From Thinopyrum elongatum (lineage: Eukaryota; Streptophyta; Magnoliopsida; Poales; Poaceae), in NCBI GenBank assembly GCA_011799875.1, contig CM022297.1, positions 517,502,929 to 517,566,928 of the forward strand: a stretch of 64,000 bases of DNA, written 5' to 3'. This document shows, one piece after another, positions 10,391 to 21,943 of the stretch; the stretch's first letter is position 1, and each line of letters starts with the position of its first letter. The position numbers and the translations under genes are program-made. The notes under the pieces are model-generated. The model had not been told where the DNA came from, made no database searches, and saw only the letters and a program-made list of their open reading frames with translations.

Positions 10391-12949
10391 ATGTCGACTG
10401 CAGGCATGATCAAGGTCTCAGCTGGGTGTCCTACCTTTGATGGGACGGACTACCCCTACTGGAAGAATAAGATGCGCATGCATCTTGAGGTAATTGACAA
10501 CGATCTCTGGTACGTTGTGGAAAATGGCGTTCCCCCTGTCACTCCTTCCGTGAATGCTGCTGATGTGAAGAGATTCAAGCAACTCGACTCTCAAGTGAAG
10601 AATATCATATGTGGCCATCTGAGCAAAGGACAGTACGACAGAGTGAGTGCTTTGGAGTCTGCAAAGCTTATCTGGGACAGGCTGTCCAAGGTCAACGAAG
10701 GAATCTCGACTCAACGTGATTCTCGAGTTGACGTTCTTCGCAATCTCTTCAACCGCTTCAAAAGACTCGACAATGAGAATGTCCAGCAAACCTTTGATCG
10801 CCTCACTAACATTTCAAATGAGCTTCAAGCACTGGGTGCCACGGACATCACCGACCATGAGGTGGTGAAGAAATTGCTAAGGTCACTTGATTCTTCATTT
10901 GATACACTGGCACTGATGATTCAAGAACGTGGAGACTACAAGTCACTTGATCCTGCTGATATCCTCGAGAGGCTAAATACTCATGAGTTCCAACTTGCTT
11001 AGAAGAGAGGTCTCTACGGACCGAGCTATGGCAGATCTCGTGCACTGAAGGCCAAGGCAGTCTCTGAATCTGAAGATGAAGATTCTGGTAGCAGCCTTGG
11101 TGATCCTGAAGAACTGAGTCAGGAGCTAGCAATGCTCATGAGGAAATTCTAGAAGTTCTCTAGACGTGGCCGATTTGGAAAATCCTCAAGAGGTGATGAC
11201 ATGAAATCAGATTCCTCATCCCGTGATTACAAGAAGAGAACTTGCCACAAATGCAAGAAACCTGGTCACTACATACCTGATTGTCCTCAGTGGGAGAAGG
11301 AATCAAAGAAGAAGAAATACAAGGATGATAGTTCAGATGACTCTAAGAAGAAAAAGAAATCTTCAAAGTCCTCATCATCAAAATCTTCAAAGTCTTCATC
11401 TCACAAGAAGAGCAGCTCCAAGAAAGCTCGGGCATTCATTGGCAAGGAAATGGACTCTGAAGCTGAATCTGAGGAACATGAGGAAGAGGAGGCATCTGAG
11501 GAGTCTGACTCTGGTGTGGCGAGCCTAGCCCTCGCTACTGCTTGCGTCAGCAAGTCCATCTTCAACACTGAGGAAAATGGCTTCCCCAACACTGCTGATG
11601 ATGGCAGTGATGACTATACTCCCACCTATTGCTTCATGGCAAAAGGTGCCAAGGTATTCAAATATCCCTCCTCTGAATCAAGTGAGGATGAATCTGATGA
11701 TAACCTCAAACCCAGCTATTCCAAACTTGCTAATATTGCTGTTAAACAACAAAAGGCTTTGGAAAAGGTTCAAAGTATGCTAGACAAAAGCGATGATCTG
11801 TTAGGTGAGGAAATGGATCGAACTCAAACACTGACTGATAATCTTCAGCAACTACATTCTAAGTTTGACAACCTTCAAGGTCATCATGAAACTCTCTTAG
11901 CCGATCATGAGAAGCTTTCTTATGAATTTCTTCAAAGAAAGCAAGATCTTGAGAAGCTAAGGGTGAGTCATGAAGATCTTCAGAAGGAAAATGATTCATT
12001 GCTTGCTCAACAGATCAGTTCCGCTCAGGAAGAATTTATTCCACCATGCTTGAAATGCATTGAACATGAAACTGCTAATTCTTCACCTGAATGTTCAAAT
12101 GCTTCTATTGCTACAAATTCTTTAACTATCTCTGTGGTCACAAATTCCTCATCTGAGGATACCACTAGTATCACTGACGAAAATGCAGGGTTGAAGGAAT
12201 TGTATGTAATAGGCGTGTACAAAAGCCACAAAGGGCATCAGACTCTTTGTGATGTGCTCAAAAAGCGGATCTTGAACAGGAACCCTAGGAAAGAGGGTAT
12301 TGCATTTGAGAGGAAACTCAATGCTGATGGAACCTACTGGAAACCTGAGCAGTATCCCAAAACCTCATGGGTTGCTGCGAAGGGACCTTTCGTGGATCCA
12401 TCTACCTTATCTGGCTTTACTTGTGAATCCTGATATTCATCTGATGAGTCATTTGACTCCAACTATAAACTGTTCAAAAATCAGAATGGTGAAGTATTTG
12501 CTAGATATGTTGGAACTAACTGCAGGAATGGTCCCCCTATGAAGAAAATCTGGGTTCCCAAAAGGTGCCTTGAAAGTCTTCAGGTGAATGTCCTTATGAC
12601 TCCACCTTTGAAGAATAAGAACCCCAGATCAAATTCTTCATATGGACCAAAGTCTTCATATGGATCCAAGTCTTCTTATGGATCAAATTCCTCACGTGGA
12701 TCCATGTCCTCATATGATCATCATGCTAATGCTTCTGTTTCGCAGGGAAAATCTAAGAGTTCTGATTATGTGCATCATTATGTTCATAAGTCCTCAAAGA
12801 ATTTCTCTGCTTACTCATATGCCTATACTAATCCCTCTCCTGTGAAACGAAGCGCTTTGGCTTCAATGCCACCTTTCTCTTATGGAGCTCGCAGAATGAT
12901 GAACTCTTTGCCACCCCTCCAGATGTGGGTGGTGAAGAAAAAGAACTAA
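10391..12949 (+). pseudogene. gag: Sirevirus gag, one frame with three nonsense codons
   Basis: One continuous frame of about 850 codons from ATG 10391, interrupted only by TAG at 11000-11002, TAG at 11150-11152 and TGA at 12431-12433. The N-terminal 200 residues are a copia Gag domain (FDGTDYPYWKNKM, followed by helical repeats). A CCHC zinc knuckle CHKCKKPGHYIPDC lies near residue 290, then a Lys/Ser-rich and Glu/Asp-rich stretch, a coiled coil near residues 440-540 and a Ser/Tyr/Gly repeat (SSYGPKSSYGSKSSYG) near the C-terminus. Gag forms the virus-like particle and binds genomic RNA. It is larger than typical copia gag, as expected for Sireviruses. All three stops could arise by single C-to-T changes. 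Confidence 0.85.
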
Positions 12950-13188
12950 CCTCTTATGCAGGGTCAGGTCTCCAGACGAACTAAATCGTCTGAAAAAATT
13001 TCTAGAGACCTGAAATGCTTGAAAGGATGCAAGCTAATCATGAAGAAATGAATCATTCATTTCTCATGTCCTTATACTACTATATATACATATGTTGCAT
13101 TAACTGATGAATTTCTGTCTGATGAAATTGATGTCATATTCTTCACTCTGAAGATATGTGTTCGTAAGATGCACTAATTCATCTGCAG
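12950..13188 (+). other. Gag-pol gap in the Sirevirus
   Basis: A 239-base interval with stops in all plus frames separates gag from the protease. It ends in ATCTGCAG|GATGAC, an acceptor-like junction that enters the pol frame exactly, and GGGTCAGG near 12960 could be a weak donor. It may be an intron or a decayed linker; neither can be shown from the sequence. Confidence 0.3.
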
Positions 13189-16100
13189 GATGACTTACCC
13201 AAAGCTACTGAGTGGGTCCTCGACAGTGGATGTACTAATCACATGACTGGTGACAAGAGCTTACTGATGAACACTCCTTTATCTCCATCACATTTGAAGC
13301 ATATCACCTACGCAGACAAAGGCAAAAGCAAGGTATTGGGTCTAGGTAGGGTTGCAATCTCAAAGGATCGACACATGGACAAAGTCATGCTTGTCGAGTC
13401 CCTCGGATTCAACCTCATGTCTATCTCAATGCTTTGTGATCTGGATATGGTTGTTGTCTTTGGCAAATATCGCTGCTTAGTTCTCATGGAATCTGACAAT
13501 TCCAAAGTCTTTGAAGGCTTTAGGAGAGGAGACTTGTATATTGTTGATTTATCTGCAGGACCACAGCCTGCCACTTGTCTACTTGCGAAAGCTTCAGAAG
13601 GCAGGCTATGGCATCGACGACTGGGTCATGCTGGCATGAGGAACTTACACACGCTCGTGAAGAAGAAGCACGTCATTGGCATTGAGGGTGTCAAATTCCT
13701 CAAAGATCATCTTTGTGGGGCTTGTGAGGCTGGAAAGATGACCAGAGCCAAGCACCCCTCGAAGACTATCATGACTACCTCTCGTCCTTTTGAATTGCTT
13801 CATATGGATCTCTTTGGTCCTACTCATTATGCCACACTAAAAAATGCAGCATCTCTATATGGCTTTGTCATTGTTGATGATTATTCTCGTTACACATGGG
13901 TGCATGTCATTACTTACAAAACTGAAGTGCAGGAAGTCTTCAGACGATTTTCTTCGAGGGCTTCGACGAATTTCGGTGTGAAGATCAAGCATATACGTAG
14001 TGACAATGGGACTGAGTTCAAGAATACTGGTCTTGATGACTATCTTGATGAACTTGGTATTACTCATGAGTTATCAGCCCCATACACTCCTCAGCAGAAT
14101 GGCGTAGTGGAGCGCAAGAACAGGACTCTTGTTGAGATGGCTCGCACTATGCTTGATGAATACAAGACACCTCATCGCTTCTTGCCTGAAGCAATTGATA
14201 CTGCATGCCACATTATCAACAGGGTATATCTTCACAAATTCTTCAAGAAGACCTCATATGAACTCCTCACTGACAAGAAACCCAATGTGAGTTATTTCAA
14301 AGTCTTCGGTGCTAAATGTTGGATTAGAGATCCCCATCACATTTCTAAATTTGCACCGAAAGCACATGAAGGTTTTATGCTTGGTTACGGAAAGGACTCG
14401 CACACCTATAGGGTCTTCAACACCTATCACAACAAGGTTGTTGAAACTGTAGATGTGCGGTTCGATGAAACTAATGGCTCGCAAAGAGAGCACCTACCTC
14501 CTGTGCTAGATGAAATGTCTCCTTAGGAATCCATCAAGCTAAAGGCTACTGAGGATGTTATTCCTACCGAAGAATCTGCTGAAGAAGTCATTCCTGATCG
14601 TGAAGAAAATCATGCTGGTGCATCTGATGAAAATGGCTCTAAAGAAAATGCTGAGCCAAATCAAAGTCATCAACCTGCTCATCCTCGCGTTGCAAATGAA
14701 GTACAGATTGAGAGAATCATCAACGACATCAATGCACCAGGTCCTCTCACTCGCTCAAAAGCTTCACATTTGTCTAACTTTTGTGGGCATTTTGCTTTCG
14801 TCTCTATCACAGAGCCCACCAAAGTAGATGAGGCATTTCTGGAGCCTGAATGGATTCTAGAGATGCAAGAGGAATTACATCAATTTGAGCTAAACAATGT
14901 GTGGGAGCTTGTCAAGCGACCAGACCCTCGCAAGCACAATATAATCGGCACCAAATGGATCTACTGCAACAAACAATATGAAAATGTCCTAGTAGTGAGG
15001 AACAAGGCTCGTCTTGTAGCTCAAGGCTACACACAGGTTGAAGGAATTGATTTCGATGAAACTTTTGCACCTGTTGCTACACTTGAGGCTATTCGCATAT
15101 TGCTTGCCTATGCTAACCATCATAATATCATCTTATATCAAATGGATGTGAAAAGTGCATTCCTCAATGGTAAGCTTGAGGAAGAAGTATATGTTGCTCA
15201 ACCCCCAGGTTTTGAAGATCCTAAGCATCCTGATCAAGTCTTCAGACTCAATAAGGCCCTCTATGGCCTCAAGCAGGCCCCTCGGGCGTGGTATGATACT
15301 CTGAAGGAATTCCTCATGAAGAAAGGCTTCAAACCCGGTTCACTCGACCCAACTCTTTTCACCAAAACATATGATGATGAATTATTCGTGTGCCAAATAT
15401 ATGTTGATGATATTATCTTTGGCTGTACTAACCAACGTTATACTGACGAATTTGCTTACATGATGAGTGAGGAATATCAAATGTCCATGATGGGAGAATT
15501 GAAATTCTTCTTAGGTCTTCAAATTCGTCAACAACGCAATGGCATCTTCATTTCTCAAGAGAAATACCTCAAGGACGTTCTGAGGAAATTCGGTATGCAA
15601 GATTGCAAAGGCGTCAAAATCCCTATGCCCATAAATGGCCATCTATGCACTGATGAAAATGGTATAGACTTCGATCAAAAGGTATACTGCTCCATGATTG
15701 GCTCTTTACTGTATCTATGTGCATCTAGGCTAGATATTATGCTTAGTGTTTGCATGTGTGCCTGTTTTCAAGCTACACCGAAGGAATCACACCATAAGGC
15801 TGTGAAGCATATTCTTCGATATCTAGCTCACACTCCAACACTTGGATTATGGTATCCCAAGGGCTCGGCTTTTGATCTCATTGGATATTCTAACTCTGAC
15901 TATGCTGGTGATCGTGTGGATCGCAAGTCAACATCAGGCACATGCCATTTCCTCGGACGATCTTTAGTATGTTGGTCCTCAAAGAAGCAGAACTGCGTAT
16001 CACTCTCTACTGCTGAAGCTGAGTACATTGCTGCTGGTTCTTGCTGTGCTCCACTGCTGTGGATGAAGCAAACCCTCAAGGACTATGGCTTCAATGTGAA

Positions 16101-16353
16101 GAATGTGCCACTCTTCTGTGACAATGAGAGTGCCATCAAGATTGCTCATAACCCAGTTCAGCACTCGAAGACAAAGAACATCCAGATTCGTCATCATTTT
16201 CTTCGAGATCATGTGTTGAAGGGCGACATCTCTATTGATCAAGTGAAGTCTGAAGAACAGCTAGCGGATATCTTCACCAAGCCCTTGGATGAGAAGAGAT
16301 TTAGCAAGTTGCGGTGTGAGCTAAATATCTTAGAATCTTCGAATGTCCTTTGA
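13189..16353 (+). pseudogene. pol: Sirevirus pol: protease, integrase, RT, RNase H
   Basis: A single frame of about 1055 codons broken only by TAG at 14524-14526. In order: protease active site WVLDSGC (Asp codon at 13222); integrase HHCC zinc region (WHRRLGH...CGACEAGK) and core residues in HMDLFGP, RSDNGTEF and VVERKNR; a linker; RT with YVDD at 15400-15411; RNase H with AEAEY and FCDNESA. The RNase H motif usually written SDADYAG reads SNSDYAG here, so a conserved Asp is Asn. The protein copies and integrates the element. With one nonsense codon, and possible read-through, this is the best preserved pol in the window. I call it a pseudogene because of the stop. Confidence 0.88.
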
Positions 16354-17040
16354 AAAGGACACACATCCTAACACTTATGCAAATTGATGACTTTGATGCG
16401 CAACACACGAAGAAACGTTTTTCTTCAAATCAATGAAGACTAACCCTCTAAGTGTGAAGAAATTAACGAAGAATCTGATTCTCAGAGCCCTACGACAATT
16501 GTACGCGGCGTCTGAAATCATCATTCTTATACGGTGGGTCACGCCACCACAAAAAGTTGAAAATTTTCAAATTCTTCAACTTTGCAAAGTCTTCACTCTT
16601 TCCGACTGTGTTCTTCATTGACTGTATATATATATATATATTTGAGTTTTCATGTCCTCTACAGCATTCACTTATTGCTAATTCTTCAAGTTGATTTTCT
16701 TCTAAGTGAATGTGATCGGACCCTTTCCCCCTCTATGCTAAGCTCAACCCAGTCTGTTCACAAATTCTTCATGTGCGTTCTATTTGAAACCCGTTCAAAG
16801 TCTTCACTGTGTCCTTGACAGCTGAAGAATTTGTGAATGAAAACATTAAAATATTCTTATCTGAATTTTCGGCTTTTGCCGCTCAAACCGTTCCATATCC
16901 CTCGATATGATTTATCTATTCACCCATGATCTAACGCGATCTCCACTTCATAGTTCGTGGGTGACACATGTCGTTAGGATGAGAAGGGTCAGGGGCATGT
17001 TCGTCCATTTTTCTTCGGACGAGCGGTTTTTCACCTCGGC
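16354..17040 (+). other. Spacer between pol and the Sirevirus extra gene
   Basis: No convincing ORF. It contains repeated short GAAGA/TTCTTC-rich stretches, a small TA run at 16625-16642 and, at its 3' end, a promoter-like region for the next gene. Confidence 0.5.
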
Positions 17041-17317
17041 AATAAATACCCCTCGCCCTCCTCAGATCTCATTTACCCCGCTCGATCTTACTCCCTCGCT
17101 CGAGCTCTCAGACCTAGCGCCGCCCCTACACTCCATCGTCGCCAGTGAGGAAGAGCTTCACTGCCTCGACCTCGTCGCCGTCGTACTCACGCCGGCCGCG
17201 GAAATCTTCACTCCGCCGCCACCGTAGCTATTTTCCATCGCCAAGTTAGGGCGTGGAAGATCTGAACGGACGAGCTTCTCCACTGCTACTCTCAGTTCGT
17301 CGTGTTCTTCATCAAGG
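17041..17317 (+). promoter_or_regulatory. Promoter and leader-exon candidate for the Sirevirus extra gene
   Basis: AATAAATA at 17041-17048 is followed by a CT-rich, then CG-rich leader (CTCGCCCTCCTCAGATCTC, later CGTCGCCGTCGTACTCACG) that ends at a donor-like ATCAAGG|GTAAAT at 17317/17318. This resembles a plant TATA, 5' leader and first exon, and echoes the TATAAATA of the element's own LTR. An ORF inside the leader (16907-17227) is not believed. Confidence 0.4.
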
Positions 17318-17640
17318 GTAAATAAAATCTATTTTTACTACCCTTGTTGATTCTGATGATTTCCACAAAATCTTCAAAAGGTGTTTATTCTTCAACTTTC
17401 ATGTTCTTAAACACCAACTTGCTTCTATTCTTGATCTGTTTCTCTAAGCAACGTTTGTCTTCAAGATTCCTCAATTGTGTGGATTTTCAATCTATACAAC
17501 TCTGGAACCTAATGCAAAGAACGCTTAGTGAAATTCCTCAAGACACCCCTGGTCAAATTCCTCAAACTTGATACTTTTGAAAAACTTCCGAGAACGCATA
17601 TGACCTCTCCAAATTCTTCGCACCTATACTCTGTTCACAG
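17318..17640 (+). other. Candidate 5'-UTR intron of the Sirevirus extra gene
   Basis: Donor AAGG|GTAAAT and acceptor CTGTTCACAG|GTACAC bound a 323-base T-rich interval. The ATG at 17647 follows the acceptor by six bases. Confidence 0.45.
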
Positions 17641-17646
17641 GTACAC

Positions 17647-20600
17647 ATGTCCCCTGCTGAATCTCTAGGTTCTCATCAACTTAACTCATTTGCAGCGTTC
17701 CTCGAAGAAAAGTTGCACACTTCCTCAGAAACATCCATTGTTCAAAATCCTCAAGTGAAGAAAATGGCTGATGGTAAAAGATCTCAGAAGGGAGGAAAGA
17801 GGCCAGAAACAAATACTGCTTTTGAGATCCCTAAAGACATCTATGATGAATATTGTACTCCTGATGAAGCAACTCATGGCAAGGAGAACAAAAATCAGCG
17901 CAAAGTGCGCATTCAGAAGATTGAGAGAAGATGGGCAAGAGAATGGAGAGAGTATCAATATGTGACTTCAAAGTACATGAAGAAATTCGCTGTTAACCCT
18001 CCATGCCCAAGACCTCCATTGGCTCCAGGCCAAGAAGCTGATCCCACAAGCATCAGAAGAGGTGAGGAATTTCCTCAGGAGTGGGCTAAGCATCAAGCGA
18101 AGCTGGCCAAAGTGGCTAAAGAGGCAGTGAAGAAATTCAACGAAGAGTCTGCTACTGCCACTGCTGAGGCCTCTGCTAGCAAGCCTAAGAAGGCTATGCC
18201 AAAGAAACCAGCTGTCAAGACAAGTTCCTCAGCTGCAATGCCCTCACGGCCAAGCTCTTCAAAGCCCTCACGGCCTAATCCTCAAGCAACTTCTTCAAAA
18301 GCAGCTCCAACTCCCTCAGTTGCAAAGTCCTCAGCTGCTCCTGCAAAGTCCTCAGCACCTGTGCATCTTGCCTCATGCCAAAGGACTACTGGAATCTCAA
18401 TTGCTTCTGGAACCTCTACAGGTTCCTCAGCTCCACCTCAGTCTTCAACAGCTCCGACCTTGCTGAAGAAAAAGGCCACTGCTGGACGAGGCACAAGGCC
18501 AAGTCCTCACAAAAAGCAGGTCGCCTTTCAGGTTCCGTCAAGTGAAGATGAAGCTGATGATGAAGAATTAGCTGAGATCATCAGAGATCGACAACAAAGG
18601 GCCTCTAGTGCCAAAGGCAGTGTTGTGCCCCTCATGCTGGATCCAAGGAAGATCCTTGATTTCATCGATCTATGGCACAAAAATCCAAATACACCTTTGC
18701 CTGAATTAAACCTCACTCCTGGTCAAAGTCACATGTTGACGGCCTTCATTACTGAAGAGAAATGGAAATTTGAAAAGGCCAGCAGGTGAAGAAGGCTCAG
18801 TACAAAAAGGAGCGTTTTCTGAAGAACAATGTTGTGAAAATGTCTCCTGAAGAACTTGTGACTATGCAGGCTGAGATCAAAGCACTCAGTGATGAATTTC
18901 ACGCATACCGTGCAGATTGGCTAGGTGCCAAAGTCAGATTCATCAGAATGGCAAAGGGATTCACTCCAAATGTTGCAGCTTCATCGCAACCCAAATTTCC
19001 TTAGACTGACACATCTGCTCAGCCTATTGAAGAACATGCAAGCACAGCTGATGAAAATCAGACTATTGAAGAAAATGAAAGCACCAGGGCTGATGAAGAA
19101 ATTCCAGTCTCTGAAGAAAATGCCAGGGCAACCACCAATGTTGCGCCTGAAGAGCAAACCAGGCCAGTTGATACATCTGCTACTGCGCCTGAGGAATCTG
19201 AACAAGCCAGGGCAACTGCATCAGTTGTGCCTGAAGAAATTCAACCAATTTCATCTGCTCCTCCTGCAAAGTCATCACAGATGAAAGATATCCTTCCTTC
19301 TGCATCAGAAGCGAAGAAGACCAAAGCCGCAGAGAAGGCTGCGGTGAAGAAAAGGAAAGCATCTGCCACCTCAGAGTCTTCAGCTCCCAATAAAGTGAAG
19401 ACTTTGACGAGCTCAACTGAAAACCCAATTGATGCTATTCCAATATCAAGCATGCCATCAAAGGAGATTATTCCCTTTGGTGAGAAATATGCAATTCCAA
19501 GTGAATCTGATGAAGAAGATCCTTCTGCTGCTTCGACAGAGCAGTTGGATTAAGACATTGAAGTGGACAATATCACTTCAACTCCGTTGGTATCATCGCC
19601 CATGCCTCAGTTCACAGCTGAAGAGGCAGGCGTTGAGGAATTTGATGATAAAGATGAGGATGTGGATATTGGGTCTACAACTCCTATTCTGAATGATGAC
19701 TTTTGGGAAAGTCATCACCCCAATTCACCTCTGACAACACCACTACATCAAGTTCCTCAGTCCCCTGTGCCAACTGAAGAAATTCATACGGGCTCTGATG
19801 GACCTCAATCTTCACTTCAATCTATTCCTGAAGAAGTTCCAGCCGCTAGTGCTGAAGAAATGGAGGCCAAGGCTGCTGCTGATACAGCTACTAAAATTCC
19901 TCAGCCTGTGGCTCCAGTGGCTATACCTCAAGAGGCTGTGAAGACTTCAACTATAAATCTTCAGCCCAAGCCACCGAACCCTCACTCCAAGAAGCAGAAG
20001 TTCAATGCTAAAGATTTCTTCAATGAGCACATATTCTTCACTGACTACAATCCCTATGACTCTGCTCGACTTCGTCGCAAGCACTTCTGGACTGCTAGCC
20101 AGATGAACTTCTATTCCTCACTGTTGTTTGATAAGGACAAGATCTTTGAAGATGAGCAAATTCCTCATGTGGATATGGAATCGCTGCCCTGCTTCACCCC
20201 AGTCCTCAGTGTTCTTCATGACGCTGGGTTACTCAACTTCTGCACCGACATCTGCGATTGGAATGAAGAACTCATTCTTCAATTCTTCGCCACGCTGCAC
20301 ATTACTGGAAATGTTGATGATGTCAATTCATGGGTATTGGACTGGATGACCGATAATACTCATTTCAAAGCACCGGCCTCTGAATTGCTTCATGCCGTCC
20401 GAGTCAGTTCTCCCACTGAAGGTGCTAGGCTTCTCTATGTTGAACCTGAACTATCCGATCATCTGATGCAAGTGCTGATGAAGCCTTTGAAGCCAGGCCA
20501 AGCTCCAAGGACCAAATTCCTCGTCAAGGAATTGCTCTATGTGCCAAGGATATTTTATCGCATATTGACCAAAACCCTCAGTCCAATCAAGGGCCACAAC

Positions 20601-21419
20601 TCTAATGATGAAGAGGTTGTTGGCATCATGAAGAATCTGCTGTTCAATATCATTCATGGCATTCCTATCAACTACCATGATTTCTTCATGAGGACTTTGG
20701 CCAATGCTGCTCTGTCACCTTTTGAGTTGAAGCCTTATGCTCCCTGGATCATGAAGTTCATCAGATCAAGGTCCTCAATTCATTATAAGGCTGACTTTCA
20801 AAATCATCTCAGCTATTTGCCCCCTATTGAAGTCCTCAAATGGACTATTTCCTCAGCTGATGGGAAGGGCAAGGCTGCTGTTATAGATGAAGGCACTCAT
20901 CCATTGGATGGACAATTTCGCAAAGCTACTTCATATTCCACCAATGATGACTCTGCAACACAAGATTCTGCCGCCAAAGCTTCAGAACATAATCCTCAAG
21001 CCACAGCTCCGTGTGTGATGACTCATCGTGAACTTCTCCTTAGTTTTCATCAGAAAGTTGATTGAAATCACAAGTGGTTCAAGCGTCAGTTTGGTGCAAT
21101 TCTTCAGAACATGACAGTCACTCAAAATACTGTGAAGAAGAATCACTACTACTTGCATGAAGTCTTTGACCGCACTTGGGCTATTCTGTCGAATCTTCAT
21201 AGTGCTGAAGAACTCAAGGAGATGGGATTCCAACAGGACTTTGACTGGTCTCAGTCACCTTCGAAGAAATTCAAGAAGGTCAAAGTTCCTCAGCTCGTCG
21301 TCAGTTCATATTCTTCATCGCGCGAGACGGATGAAGCTGAAGACTTGAACGACACCGCGGCAGGCCCTACTCCAACGGACGACCCCAACAACGCTGGCGC
21401 TCCTCCATCGACATCATGA
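17647..21419 (+). pseudogene. Sirevirus extra gene downstream of pol (about 1250 aa, broken)
   Basis: A long coding region between pol and the 3' LTR, where Sireviruses carry an env-like ORF. It reads from ATG 17647 (or 17764, MADGKRSQKGGK) to 18789, shifts frame once near 18785, and then stays in one frame to 21419 except for TAG 19002-19004, TAA 19551-19553 and TGA 21063-21065. The first part is basic with a coiled-coil-like RRWAREWREYQ segment, then Ala/Ser/Pro/Lys-rich. The middle is acidic repeats (TADENQTIEENES). The part from 20010 to 20860 looks globular (NEHIFFTDYNPYDSARLRRK to LSYLPPIEVLKW). The tail has a Ser/Thr/Asp-rich end. I see no signal peptide and no clear membrane helix, so an envelope function is doubtful. 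The function is unknown. Confidence 0.7.
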
Positions 21420-21475
21420 TGATATTCTTCAGGGGCGTTAGTCCTCATTTTTCGTCCCTTTTGGTCATTCGATGA

Positions 21476-21943
21476 CAAAGGGGGAGAAATTTGAGTTAGT
21501 CTTCAAGCGGGTCTCTATATATGGGCATTTTTTTGCTAAGTTACAACTCTCGTTCTCCTGAAGTATTTGTTGGATCGAGTTGTAAACTTAAGTCCTATGG
21601 TGGTCTGATACTTTTGCTCTGTTTTTCTGCATGCTATTTCCTCAATATGTTAATGCACGCATGATGAATTACATCAGTCACCATATTTCATCAGGCATTT
21701 CAAATTCTTCACATCATATGTTAAATGCGTGTATGAATTACAAGATATAGGGGGAGATCTCCATGATATTACTCTACAATGTGCATTTGCAATCCAAAGC
21801 AAAATCCTCAATATGCACATCTTCAGGGGGAGTTCTTCTATATCTTGCAATCAAATTCCTCATTATCAGTATTTACACTTCATATGTTTATCCCCGTTGA
21901 AAACTTAACCTATATTGTCATCAATCACCAAAAAGGGGGAGAT
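21476..21943 (+). other. Multiple PPT-like motifs before the Sirevirus 3' LTR
   Basis: Four G-rich purine tracts occur: AAAGGGGGAGAAA (about 21476-21488), AGGGGGAGA (about 21749), AGGGGGAG (about 21826) and AAAAAGGGGGAGA directly before the LTR (about 21930-21942). The last is the functional PPT by position. Repeated PPTs in the 3' non-coding region are a known Sirevirus trait. Confidence 0.7.

Noticed and set aside
16907..17227. 106-codon ORF before the Sirevirus extra gene
   Set aside because: It overlaps the promoter-like region and CG-rich leader, and has no motif; better explained as untranslated sequence.
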